Source of the DNA: Cylindrospermum stagnale PCC 7417
Lineage (GTDB): Bacteria > Cyanobacteriota > Cyanobacteriia > Cyanobacteriales > Nostocaceae
Reading direction: 5' to 3'
DNA: 64,000 nt
Assembly (NCBI RefSeq): GCF_000317535.1
Contig: NC_020050.1
Location: 62,001-126,000 of the forward strand
Shown: in pieces, positions 29,692 through 38,702 of the stretch
Layout of the letters: each line of letters begins with the position of its first letter
Numbering within the stretch: the first letter of the stretch is position 1
Translations under genes and position numbers: made by a program
The notes under the pieces: generated by a model
What the model saw: only the letters and a program-made list of their open reading frames with translations
The model's database searches: none
What the model was told of the DNA's origin: nothing

Positions 29692-31009
29692 AGAAAATTA
29701 TGCCAAACAACGCTCTACCATAAATGGAATTTGGGTTTTTATCCCGATCTGGTTTGGACAATTGGTATCAGTAATTGGCTCTGGTGTGACTGCCTTTGCA
29801 CTAGGTATATGGGTGTACCAGCAGACAGGATCGGTGACAAATTTAGCCCTCACTTCTTTGTCAGCAACTCTACCGTCTGTGATCATTTCTCCAATAGCGG
29901 GTGTGTTTGTAGATCGCTGGAACCGAAAGTGGATAATGCTTATAAGCGATTTGATTGCAGGTTTAATGACAGGCTTACTCGCACTGATGCTCTTTGTAGG
30001 TAACCTTGAAATCTGGCATATTTATTTAGTGACAGCTGTTCATTCCATCTGCACTACCTTCCAAGAACCAGCTTATATGACAGCTATGACATTGTTGGTT
30101 CCCAAGCAGCATCTGGCTCGAGTCAATGGTCAACTTTATCTTGGAGAATCTATGACTCGGATGATATGCCCTATGCTAGCAGGTGTATTGATAGCAACCA
30201 TTAAAATTCAGGGTATTATTCTGTTCGACTTAGCTACCTTTGTCTTCGCCTTAGTCACGCTGCTATACATTCGGTTTCCCAAACCTAAGATCGCAGATCG
30301 TGCAAATGTTACGGGAAAAAGCTCGCTGTTAATTGAAGTGGTGGATGGTTGGAGATACATCAAGGCAAAACCAGGAATTTTAGGGTTAATGGTATTAACA
30401 GCTGTTACCAACTTTATGTTTGGTACAGTTGGAGTACTAAGTATTCCTTTGGTAATCTCTTTTGCTTCAGTTACGGTGGTAGGAATCTTAACATCTATTA
30501 GTGGTAGTGGTATGTTGTTCGGTAGCTTAACTGTGAGCATTTGGGGAGGATCGCAGCGCAACATGAAAAATGTGTTTTTCTTTATGTCGTTGAACGGGCT
30601 GTGTCTTGCATTTATAGGGCTAAAATCTAATGTTTGGCTTGTTGGTGTCGCCGCCTTTATCTTCTTTTTCGGCTTGCCAATTATCAACAGCTCAATTAAT
30701 GTCATCCTTCAAAGAAAAGTCATGGCCAACGTTCAGGGAAGGGTCTTCGGCTTGACGGCAATGATTTCTAAGTCCTGCCTACCCCTTGCTTATCTCGTTG
30801 CTGGATCTCTAGCCGACAATGTCTTCAAGCCCCTAATGCCTCCAAGTGGTTCATTGGCTGGAAGCTTGGGACAAATTATCGGTGTCGGACCAGGACGCGG
30901 TATTGGTCTAATGTTCATAGTTATGGGAATGTTGACCATGATAGCAGCAATTTTTGCCTACCAATATCGTCCTCTTAGATTGGTAGAGAAAGATTTACCA
31001 GATATATAG
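29684..31009 (+). CDS. MFS efflux transporter
   Basis: A hydrophobic 12-helix-type protein of about 441 residues with the MFS motif A region (GVFVDRWNRKW) between helices 2 and 3, resembling macrolide/siderophore exporters of the MefA/EntS group. The ATG at 29684 is preferred; it overlaps the PKS stop by 8 bases, suggesting translational coupling. A TTG at 29666 in the same frame is the longer alternative. Its position directly after the thioesterase gene points to export of the finished peptide. The interior shows no obvious break. Confidence 0.88.
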   Translation: MVEENYAKQRSTINGIWVFIPIWFGQLVSVIGSGVTAFALGIWVYQQTGSVTNLALTSLSATLPSVIISPIAGVFVDRWNRKWIMLISDLIAGLMTGLLALMLFVGNLEIWHIYLVTAVHSICTTFQEPAYMTAMTLLVPKQHLARVNGQLYLGESMTRMICPMLAGVLIATIKIQGIILFDLATFVFALVTLLYIRFPKPKIADRANVTGKSSLLIEVVDGWRYIKAKPGILGLMVLTAVTNFMFGTVGVLSIPLVISFASVTVVGILTSISGSGMLFGSLTVSIWGGSQRNMKNVFFFMSLNGLCLAFIGLKSNVWLVGVAAFIFFFGLPIINSSINVILQRKVMANVQGRVFGLTAMISKSCLPLAYLVAGSLADNVFKPLMPPSGSLAGSLGQIIGVGPGRGIGLMFIVMGMLTMIAAIFAYQYRPLRLVEKDLPDI

Positions 31010-31094
31010 ACTCTCGCTTTCAAGTAAATAAACCATATCATTCACACAAATCTTACGGTAAAGAAGCAAAAATATAAACTAATAGGAGACAACC

Positions 31095-31325
31095 ATGAAT
31101 ACACATGAACAAGAAGACAAGACGATTTACAAAGTGGTTGTAAATCACGAACAGCAGTATTCTATCTGGCCTGCCGAACGAGAAAATGCTCTTGGCTGGC
31201 AAGATGCAGGTAGACGTAGTTCTAGGGAAGAATGTTTAGCATACATTAAAGAAGTGTGGACCGACATGAGACCGCTTAGCTTGCGGAAAACAATGGAGGA
31301 GTCAGCACGTAAAACATACTCGTAG
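31095..31325 (+). CDS. MbtH-like NRPS accessory protein
   Basis: 76 residues with the family hallmarks: VVNHEQQYSIWP near the start and a conserved tryptophan and proline in EVWTDMRPLS near the end. MbtH proteins bind adenylation domains and help their folding and activity. The start has a clear Shine-Dalgarno (AATAGGAGACAACC before ATG). It most likely serves the A domains of this cluster, though a role with the minus-strand NRPS cannot be excluded. Confidence 0.95.
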   Translation: MNTHEQEDKTIYKVVVNHEQQYSIWPAERENALGWQDAGRRSSREECLAYIKEVWTDMRPLSLRKTMEESARKTYS

Positions 31326-31572
31326 CTTCACGTGTTGAGGAGGATAGTTTAGAAGCGCTTCTTCTTGGTAGAGAAGTACATAAGAAACAAGGATCATAAC
31401 GCGAATATTGCTATGACTGCCCCTGCGTTGGTAAGTCAGCCGAGGTTAGTTTTAGCATCAATATCTAACACATCAAAGGTACTACTTTACCTTTTTATAA
31501 AGTAAAAATGTAATTGGTAAAGCTATTCAATCTAATTATTTTCTATCTGGAAATTTACCCTTACAACAAATT
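31326..31572. other. Intergenic stretch
   Basis: About 250 bases separating the MbtH gene from the extender-unit cassette. I see no ORF or clear hairpin terminator. An internal promoter for the cassette could lie here, but no convincing -35/-10 pair was identified. Confidence 0.4.
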
Positions 31573-32427
31573 ATGGAAATTCAAGTCGTAGGCGTTGTAG
31601 GTGCAGGTATTATGGGGATAGGACTATCACAAAGCCTAGCCCAAACTGGTCATAATGTAATTCTTTTAGATATTTCCGACAAAATTTTAGAAAAGGCAAA
31701 ACAAGAAATAAAAAATAATCTCCGTTTCCAACAGCTTTTCACAAAAAATAAGAAAGTCAAACAACTAGATGATATTCTGAGTAATATTACGTTTTCTACA
31801 GATTATCAATTCCTTCAAAATGTGGATTTTGTTATAGAAAACGCTACAGAAAAGTGGCATATAAAAAAAGATATATACGAAAAAATAGATCCAATTTGCC
31901 AGCCAGAAATAGTCTTTGCTGCTAATACATCTGCTATACCTATTACTCGCATTGCTTCAGTCACAAAGCGTGCCTCTAAAGTGATTGGGATGCATTTTAT
32001 GAATCCCGTACCAATGAAGCCTACGGTTGAAACAATTCGTGGTTATCACACTAGTAATGAAACTATTGAGACAGCCAAAAAATTATTGGTTCAGATGAAA
32101 AAAGAATGTATTTTGGTCAATGACTCACCGGGCTTTGTATCGAATCGCATCTTGATGTTAACCATTAATGAAGCTATTTTTATTTTACAAGAACAAATAG
32201 CATCAGTGGAAGAAGTAGATAGAATTTTTAAAACATGTTTTGGACATATAATGGGACCCTTAGAAACCGCTGACTTGATAGGATTGGATACGATTCTATT
32301 CTCTATCGAAGTTCTGTATGAAAGTTTCAATGAAAGTAAGTACCGACCATGTTCTTTACTAAAAAAAATGGTCGATGCTGGATTACATGGACGGAAAAGT
32401 GGACAAGGTTTTTATACCTACAATTAA
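31573..32427 (+). CDS. 3-hydroxyacyl-CoA dehydrogenase family enzyme (FkbK-like)
   Basis: 284 residues with an N-terminal Rossmann fold (VVGAGIMGIGLSQSLAQ) and the family segments AANTSAIPI, GMHFMNP and DSPGFVSNRIL. In the FkbG-K and ZmaG-type pathways such an enzyme oxidises glyceryl-ACP at C3 toward an aldehyde. Its neighbours, an ACP, an acyl-CoA dehydrogenase homologue and an FkbH-like enzyme in the same direction, make that role much more likely than fatty acid metabolism. No RBS of note is seen upstream of the ATG. Confidence 0.88.
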   Translation: MEIQVVGVVGAGIMGIGLSQSLAQTGHNVILLDISDKILEKAKQEIKNNLRFQQLFTKNKKVKQLDDILSNITFSTDYQFLQNVDFVIENATEKWHIKKDIYEKIDPICQPEIVFAANTSAIPITRIASVTKRASKVIGMHFMNPVPMKPTVETIRGYHTSNETIETAKKLLVQMKKECILVNDSPGFVSNRILMLTINEAIFILQEQIASVEEVDRIFKTCFGHIMGPLETADLIGLDTILFSIEVLYESFNESKYRPCSLLKKMVDAGLHGRKSGQGFYTYN

Positions 32428-32482
32428 GTAATTAAGAAATTAAAATTTGAGAAGTTTCAGTATTATTCACAGCAGGTAGACA

Positions 32483-32734
32483 ATGAAAGAAGCTAAAATT
32501 AAAATCCAAAAATTCCTAGCCCAGTCTTTTGGTCATCATGAATTCCAAGAAGACGAAGACATATTCTCTCTTGGTTTTGTGAATTCGATGTTTGCTATGC
32601 AGTTGGTACTATTTTTAGAGAAAGAGTTTCAAATAACGATTGAAAATGAAGACCTTGAATTTGAAAACTTCAGAAGTATAAATGCCATGAGCAGCTTTCT
32701 AGAAAAAAAGATGCATATACTTGCACAGAATTGA
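32483..32734 (+). CDS. Discrete acyl carrier protein (FkbJ-like)
   Basis: 83 residues forming a single four-helix carrier domain. The phosphopantetheine site is Ser35 in LGFVNSMF, where Asn replaces the usual Asp before Ser. It should carry the glyceryl and then the hydroxymalonyl group made by the flanking enzymes. The gap to the preceding gene is 55 bases. Confidence 0.88.
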   Translation: MKEAKIKIQKFLAQSFGHHEFQEDEDIFSLGFVNSMFAMQLVLFLEKEFQITIENEDLEFENFRSINAMSSFLEKKMHILAQN

Positions 32735-32772
32735 AGCAAAGAATATAGGCATTAAGATTTGTTAACACTTAA

Positions 32773-33936
32773 GTGAAAGGGATGCAAATAGAATTAACTC
32801 CTCAGCAAAAAGAGGCTAAAGCTAAATTCCGAGCCTTCACAGATGAAGAGATTGTCCCTGATGCAGATAGGGCTGACCAAGAAGAACGGACTTCGAGGGA
32901 ACTGATTCAAAGAATAGCTCAACAAGGTTATCTAGGCGCCATTGTGCCTAAAGAAAGAGGCGGCAGTGGTATGGATATGATAATTTACGGTCTTTTAAAT
33001 GAAGAAATGGGACGGGGATGTTCTTCACTACGAAGCTTGCTTACAGTCCACTCTATGGTTACTCATGCCATCCTCAAGTGGGGCAGCAAGTTTCAAAAAG
33101 AGCATTGGATTCCCAAATTCGCTTCTGGTGAAGCGATCGCTGCTTTTGGCTTAAGTGAACCTAATGTGGGCAGTAATGCTAAAAAAGTGGAGACGACAGC
33201 AACACTTTCTGAAGAGTTTTATGTCTTAAATGGGCAAAAGAAGTGGATTACCTATGGACAAATTGCTGATATTTTCTTGATATTTGCTCACTGTGAAGGT
33301 AAGCCCACTGCTTTTCTAGTTGAAAAAAACACACCAGGACTCTTGGTTAAACCAATTTTTGGAATGTTGGGTACTAGAGCTTCGATGTTAGCAGAATTGC
33401 ATCTAAATAATTGTCGGATTCCACGAGAAAACCTTGTATGTAAAGAAGGTTTTGGTTTTTCCCATGTAGCATCTTGTGCCTTAGATTATGGCAGGTACAG
33501 TGTAGCTTGGGGCTGTATAGGTATTGCTCAAGCCTGTCTTGAAGCCTGCATTCGGTATACAAGTCAAAGAAAGCAGTTTGATGTTTATTTGAAAGACCAC
33601 CAATTAATTCGACAAATGGTGACTGAGGCGATCGCTAATGTGAAAGCAGCGAGACTATTGTGTTACCAAGCAGGCTACTTAAAAGATATTGGCGATTCTA
33701 AATCGATTATGGAAACCTCAATCGCTAAGTATTTTGCTTCTACAACGGCGACTAAAATAGCAAGCGATGCTGTACAAATTCATGGTGGCCATGGTTGTAG
33801 TAGTGAATGCTCTGTTCAGAGGTATTTTCGAGATGCCAAAATCATGGAGATTATCGAAGGAAGTACTCAGATTCAACAGATTACCATTGCTGAGTATGGT
33901 TATCAACAATATATGTTTTCACCTACTCAAACTTAG
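32773..33936 (+). CDS. Acyl-CoA dehydrogenase family enzyme (FkbI-like)
   Basis: 387 residues of a typical flavin-dependent acyl-CoA dehydrogenase: FGLSEPNVGSN, GQKKWITYGQ, the C-terminal region with QIHGGHGCSSE and a YFRDAKIMEIIEGSTQIQ-type end. In methoxymalonyl/hydroxymalonyl-ACP routes the homologue oxidises the ACP-bound C3 aldehyde to the acid. The listed start is a GTG; an ATG three codons later (32782) is an equal alternative, as neither has a well-spaced RBS. It lies 38 bases after the ACP gene. Confidence 0.88.
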   Translation: MKGMQIELTPQQKEAKAKFRAFTDEEIVPDADRADQEERTSRELIQRIAQQGYLGAIVPKERGGSGMDMIIYGLLNEEMGRGCSSLRSLLTVHSMVTHAILKWGSKFQKEHWIPKFASGEAIAAFGLSEPNVGSNAKKVETTATLSEEFYVLNGQKKWITYGQIADIFLIFAHCEGKPTAFLVEKNTPGLLVKPIFGMLGTRASMLAELHLNNCRIPRENLVCKEGFGFSHVASCALDYGRYSVAWGCIGIAQACLEACIRYTSQRKQFDVYLKDHQLIRQMVTEAIANVKAARLLCYQAGYLKDIGDSKSIMETSIAKYFASTTATKIASDAVQIHGGHGCSSECSVQRYFRDAKIMEIIEGSTQIQQITIAEYGYQQYMFSPTQT

Positions 33937-33969
33937 TGTTTAAACAATTAGTAGCAGGAATTTAAAAAG

Positions 33970-35043
33970 ATGATTAATTTAAGTGCTGAACAAGCAAAAG
34001 ATGAACAAGAATTTAAAAAAGCTATCAAGTGTGTCGTTTGGGATCTTGATAATACCATATGGCATGGGGTCTTACTAGAAGACGATCAAGTTTTCTTGCA
34101 TAATAATGTCATTGACATAATCAAAAAATTGGACAGTCAAGGAATATTACAATCTGTAGCAAGCAGAAATGAACATAATCAAGCAATGTTGAAACTAGAA
34201 GAATTTGGATTGCATGAGTATTTTATATATCCACAAATAAATTGGAATTCTAAGGCTTCTTCTATTCAACAAATCGCTCAATCAATCAATATTGGAATGG
34301 ATGCAATAGCTTTCATTGATGACCAACCATTTGAGTTGGAAGAGGTAAATTTTTCATTACCTGAGGTTCTCTGTATCAATACAGCTAACTTTGAACAGTT
34401 GCTAAATATGCCAGAAATGAATCCTCGTTTTATTACAAATGATTCCAAGGATAGAAGACTTATGTATCTCAGCGATATAAAACGCAATCAGGTCGAGGAA
34501 AAGTTTGTTGGTTCTAAAGAAGAGTTTTTAACTACTCTCAAGATGCGCTTTACCATCTCTTCTGCTAAAGAGGAGGATTTACAACGAGCCGAAGAATTAA
34601 CAGTACGCACAAACCAATTAAATACAACAGGTTATACATACTCTTACGAAGAACTTAACCATTTTCGTCAATCAGATAAGCATAAGCTACTAATTGCTAG
34701 CTTGGATGATAAGTATGGAAGTTACGGAAAAATTGGATTAGCTCTTATTGAATGTAAAGATACTATATGGACAATAAAACTATTGCTAATGTCCTGCCGT
34801 GTTATGTCTAGAGGCGTAGGAATGATTATGCTCAATCATATTATATGTATGGCAAAAAATCAAAATGTTAGATTGTGTGCTGAGTTTGTCTCAAATGGGA
34901 GAAATCGGATGATGTATATCACTTATAAATTTGCCGGATTTAAAAAACTTAATACCCAAAATAATCTTTTTATTTTTGATAATAACTTCAATCATACACC
35001 TTCTTTTCCTGATTATGTAGATATAGCAGTTCTATCTGTATGA
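33970..35043 (+). CDS. FkbH-like HAD enzyme for glyceryl-ACP formation
   Basis: 357 residues. The HAD nucleophile motif VVWDLDNTIW is at the start (Asp25 and Asp27), with FIDDQPFELEEV as a later HAD motif and a GNAT-like C-terminal half, the FkbH layout. FkbH-type enzymes take 1,3-bisphosphoglycerate, dephosphorylate it and load a glyceryl group onto the dedicated ACP. With the three preceding genes this completes a hydroxymalonyl-ACP pathway. No FkbG-type O-methyltransferase is present in the cassette, so the hydroxyl should stay free. Confidence 0.9.
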   Translation: MINLSAEQAKDEQEFKKAIKCVVWDLDNTIWHGVLLEDDQVFLHNNVIDIIKKLDSQGILQSVASRNEHNQAMLKLEEFGLHEYFIYPQINWNSKASSIQQIAQSINIGMDAIAFIDDQPFELEEVNFSLPEVLCINTANFEQLLNMPEMNPRFITNDSKDRRLMYLSDIKRNQVEEKFVGSKEEFLTTLKMRFTISSAKEEDLQRAEELTVRTNQLNTTGYTYSYEELNHFRQSDKHKLLIASLDDKYGSYGKIGLALIECKDTIWTIKLLLMSCRVMSRGVGMIMLNHIICMAKNQNVRLCAEFVSNGRNRMMYITYKFAGFKKLNTQNNLFIFDNNFNHTPSFPDYVDIAVLSV

Positions 35044-35177
35044 GCAGTATCTTTAACGAACCACAAAGGCACAAAAGAGGCGATCGCGCAGTGTCTTTGC
35101 CAGGAAAAGAAAGTTCATAACTCATTTAAGATTACTTGCAAATATTAAATGGATTCAAACATTACAAAGAGATAATA

Positions 35178-37031
35178 ATGAAAAGTAATTTAATTTCTAA
35201 TAGCAATAAACAATCAAACTCTCCTACGCCGTGGCATTTGCTGGTGCTATCGAGTAAAACAGAATCAGGCTTGGAGACAGCAACTGATAATCTAGCTGAG
35301 TTTTTAAACCAGAATTCTGAAATTAACCTTACTGATTTAGCTTATACTCTCCAAGTTGATTGTCAGGCATTTAATCACCGTCGGATACTAGTGTGTTGTG
35401 ATCGCCAAGATGCAGCATATGCGTTGACAACCAGAAACCCCAAACGTATTTTTACCAGCAGCATCCAAGAAACTAACAATCGGTCTGTAGTTTTCATGTT
35501 TCCTGGCTTAGGAGAGCAATACGTCAATATGGCTTTACAGCTTTATCAGCTTGAGCCAACTTTTCGCAAACATATAGCTTGTTGCTCAGAACTCCTCAAA
35601 CCTCACCTGGATTTTGACTTGCAAGATGTACTTTATCCTCATCAGGAACAAGCTGAGCAAATTCGGCAAACAAACAACCCAGTCGCAGTAATGTCTTCCC
35701 AGAAGCTAGATTTACGACGGATGTTACAACGTGACCAAACTCCAATAGATGTCAATACTCAAAAACTAAATCAAACTTATATTGCTCAACCAGCACTGTT
35801 TATCATTGAGTATGCGTTAGCCCAGATGTGGATGGCATGGGGGATAAAGCCTCAGGCGCTTATTGGTTATAGCATCAGCGAGTATGTAGCGGCAACTTTA
35901 GCTGGTGTCTTATCTCTGGAGGAGACTTTAGCTCTGGTTGCTAAAAGAGGTCAACTCATTCAACAATTACCCGGCGGGGCAATGTTAGCAGTCTCCCTTT
36001 CAGAGATGGAACTACAGCCACTGCTCACAGAGCATCTGTGCTTATCTGCTGTCAATGGACTTCAGCTCTGTATAGTTGCCGGACTTACAGAGCCGATAGC
36101 TAAATTAGAGCAGCATCTTTTGACAAATGGAATAGCTTGTCGCCAATTGCAAACTACTCATGCTTTTCATTCTCCAATTATGGAGGCAATTTTGGAGCCG
36201 TTCATCCAGTTGGTTAAAAGCTTTGACCTCAAGCCTCCTCAAATTCCGTATATATCTAATGTCACAGGAACTTGGATTACAGCAATGGAAGCCACCGATC
36301 CAAGTTATTGGGGCAGGCATTTATGCCAAACTGTACGTTTTGCTGATGGAATTGAAACATTATGGCAAGTGCCGGCTCAAATCCTTTTAGAAGTTGGACC
36401 AGGCCAAACTTTGGGTAGTATGACGCTGCAACACCCAGCTAGCGCCAATGTATCAGAACGGCAAGTACTAGCCTCATTACCAAACTCCTATAACCAGCAA
36501 TCGGATCTGGCGTTCTTGCTTAATACACTGGGTCAAATCTGGCTAGCTGGAGTGTCAGTGGATTGGTCGAAACTCTATGGGAATGGCCATTCTAGTACAC
36601 TTCCTTTACCTATTTATTTCTTCGAGCGCCAACACCGTGGGAGAGAATCTCAAAAAGAGCAATGGGAGAAGACTCAGAAAGAGTCAGGCATCAATTTTTT
36701 ACCATCACAAGAACAAGAATCAATTCAAATAGCACAACAACAACGTCAGCGACTGAATTTACAAAATAGCTATGTTGCTCCCAGATTTAATATTGAGCAA
36801 AAGATTGCTGATATTTGGCAAAAGGTTTTCCGTATTGAACAAATAGGTGTTTATGATGATTTTTTCAGTTTGGGAGGTAACTCCTTAGTCGCTATTAAAA
36901 TTATTTCTCAGTTACAAAAAATATATCTAACAGACATTCCTCCGATTGTTATATTTAAAAATCCAACTGTAGCCGAATTAGCATCAGTTATTAAAGAGCA
37001 AATTATAGCAGAAACAAAAACTTTAAACTAA
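35178..37031 (+). CDS. Free-standing acyltransferase-carrier didomain (AT-ACP)
   Basis: About 618 residues from the ATG at 35178, which has AAAGAGAT upstream; a TTG at 35136 is the longer alternative. A KS-AT-linker-like segment comes first, then an AT domain and a C-terminal carrier domain (FFSLGGNSLVAIK). The AT departs from consensus: FPGLG instead of FPGQG, GYSISEY instead of GHSxGEY, while HAFHS is kept. It carries an extra insert of about 35 residues between YPHQEQAEQ and YIAQPALF. No KS is present. It could act as a trans AT or a shuttle carrier for the AT-less module at 24487-29691, or be a decaying remnant of a PKS module. The weakened motifs make the next AT the better loading enzyme. 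Confidence 0.8.
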   Translation: MKSNLISNSNKQSNSPTPWHLLVLSSKTESGLETATDNLAEFLNQNSEINLTDLAYTLQVDCQAFNHRRILVCCDRQDAAYALTTRNPKRIFTSSIQETNNRSVVFMFPGLGEQYVNMALQLYQLEPTFRKHIACCSELLKPHLDFDLQDVLYPHQEQAEQIRQTNNPVAVMSSQKLDLRRMLQRDQTPIDVNTQKLNQTYIAQPALFIIEYALAQMWMAWGIKPQALIGYSISEYVAATLAGVLSLEETLALVAKRGQLIQQLPGGAMLAVSLSEMELQPLLTEHLCLSAVNGLQLCIVAGLTEPIAKLEQHLLTNGIACRQLQTTHAFHSPIMEAILEPFIQLVKSFDLKPPQIPYISNVTGTWITAMEATDPSYWGRHLCQTVRFADGIETLWQVPAQILLEVGPGQTLGSMTLQHPASANVSERQVLASLPNSYNQQSDLAFLLNTLGQIWLAGVSVDWSKLYGNGHSSTLPLPIYFFERQHRGRESQKEQWEKTQKESGINFLPSQEQESIQIAQQQRQRLNLQNSYVAPRFNIEQKIADIWQKVFRIEQIGVYDDFFSLGGNSLVAIKIISQLQKIYLTDIPPIVIFKNPTVAELASVIKEQIIAETKTLN

Positions 37032-37349
37032 GAACAGGTGGGGTCTTTAATATCAACAACTATCTCTGATTTGAATGGTACGAAGAAAAAGTAAAATTTC
37101 GTCAGGGCAGGGTGGTGGAGGTAGGGTATGGGGTGTAGTGTTTAAGAAAATTTAATTTAGTACAACATCTTCTTAATTCCTCACAGCCGAACCTGCAACC
37201 CCGCACCCAAAAGCTGGGAATACCAGGTATTTACGCTTTTATTAGTGCCATTCGTTTGTGATTCAAAACAGGCATGTCAAGTAGGTAAGTAGTAATACAG
37301 AGAGAGAGTTTGGTGTAGTGAATTTATTTTTTTAGGAGGATAAAATCAA
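37032..37349. other. Intergenic stretch without a gene
   Basis: About 318 bases between the two AT genes with no convincing ORF. A G-rich stretch (GGGCAGGGTGGTGGAGG) lies near 37105. A strong ribosome-binding site (TTAGGAGG) stands just before the ATG at 37350. Confidence 0.5.
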
Positions 37350-38615
37350 ATGAATAAAACTTTAGAAAAACCTCGTCCTTGGCACTTGTTAGTGCTTTCT
37401 GCAGAAACAAGCTCTGCTTTAGAGATAAAAACTGCAAATCTGATTGAACACTTAAAGCGATCAACCAATCAAGATTTTGTTAAAATTGCTGGCTTATATC
37501 AAGTTCGTAAAAAAGATTTTAAGCATCGTCGAATGCTTGTTTGCAATAACCTTAATAATGCTGTGACTGCCCTAGAAACACTTGATTCTAAAAAAGTTTA
37601 TACACGCTTTCAAGAGTTCGAAGAGCGACCTGTTGTGTTTATGTTTCCAGGGCAGGGAGCACAATATGTAAATATGGGATTGGAACTTTATCAAATTGAG
37701 AACACATTTCGGGAACAAGTTAATATCTGCTCAGAATTTTTAAAGCCTCACTTAAACCTGGACATTCACAACATAATATATCCTGATGAAAAACAGACAT
37801 ACGCTGCCACGCAGCAACTTCAACAAACATTGATTGCACAGTCAGCACTCTTTGTGATTGAGTATGCTTTAGCTAAGTTGTGGCAAGAGTGGGGTGTGTT
37901 TCCTCAAGCAATGATAGGTCATAGCCTTGGTGAATATGTTGCAGCTTGTCTGGCTGGCGTTTTCTCCCTAAAAGATGCATTAAAACTAGTAGTTGTCCGT
38001 GGACGACTTATACAGGAACTGCCTAGTGGAGCTATGCTTGCCATTGAGCTTTCAGAGAAGGAAGTGCGCCCATTTTTAGGTAAGATATCCCTAGCTGCAA
38101 TTAACGGTCCAAACCTTTGCATTGTTTCAGGTCCCGCAAAAGCTCTGGAGGAATTAAAGGATCGGCTCAGCCAGAAGGATGTCATGTGTCTTCCTTTAGA
38201 TGCCTCCCATGCTCCTCACTCACAGGAAATGGACTCTATCATAGAGCCATTTAAATCTTATGTAGAAAAAATGACTCTTAGACCACCTCAAATACCGTAT
38301 ATTTCTAGCGTCACTGGGACTTGGATTACAACGGATCAAGCAACAGATCCGAACTATTGGGCTAGACATATGCGCCAAACTGTGCGCTTCTCAGAAGGTT
38401 TGCAAGAACTTTGTAAAAAAACAGAGCGAATATTGCTACAAGTTGGTCCTGGGCGGACGTTAAGTGCTCTGGCGGTGCAGCATCCAGAGCGTGCTGCTGG
38501 ACAAATCGTGCTTTCTTCGTTAAGCCACCCGTATGAAGAAGAATCGGATGTTGCATTCATACTTAACATCTTAGGTCAGCTCTGGCTTGAAGGAGTAAAG
38601 GTTGATGTTTTCTGA
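37350..38615 (+). CDS. Free-standing acyltransferase (AT), C-terminally cut
   Basis: 421 residues: a KS-AT-linker-like start (PWHLLVLSAETSSALE) and a full AT domain with FPGQGAQYVNMG, GHSLGEY (Ser192) and HAPHS (His290), where Pro replaces the Phe of the malonyl-type HAFHS. That position sits in the specificity motif, so a non-malonyl substrate is plausible. The protein stops at LWLEGVKVDVF, where paralogues continue with the post-AT linker (PTYPFERQRYW). The loss coincides with mobile-element sequence just downstream, but the AT core is complete. With canonical catalytic motifs it is the best candidate for loading hydroxymalonate onto the AT-defective PKS module. The start has a strong TAGGAGG site. 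Confidence 0.88.
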   Translation: MNKTLEKPRPWHLLVLSAETSSALEIKTANLIEHLKRSTNQDFVKIAGLYQVRKKDFKHRRMLVCNNLNNAVTALETLDSKKVYTRFQEFEERPVVFMFPGQGAQYVNMGLELYQIENTFREQVNICSEFLKPHLNLDIHNIIYPDEKQTYAATQQLQQTLIAQSALFVIEYALAKLWQEWGVFPQAMIGHSLGEYVAACLAGVFSLKDALKLVVVRGRLIQELPSGAMLAIELSEKEVRPFLGKISLAAINGPNLCIVSGPAKALEELKDRLSQKDVMCLPLDASHAPHSQEMDSIIEPFKSYVEKMTLRPPQIPYISSVTGTWITTDQATDPNYWARHMRQTVRFSEGLQELCKKTERILLQVGPGRTLSALAVQHPERAAGQIVLSSLSHPYEEESDVAFILNILGQLWLEGVKVDVF

Positions 38616-38702
38616 CTGGACTTGGGACTGGAGTTTAGAGGATGTTTTAAAAGTGGGGTGCTGTTGTAAGAAAGCTCACAAAGCTTACAGCGTTTCCGGC
38701 TA

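Noticed and set aside
29731-30003. Alternative plus-strand frame inside the MFS gene
   Set aside because: It overlaps transmembrane helices of a clear transporter in another frame and lacks protein-like features.
30208-30705. 165-codon antisense frame within the MFS gene
   Set aside because: Its length comes from the low stop density opposite hydrophobic codons; no start signal or motif supports it.
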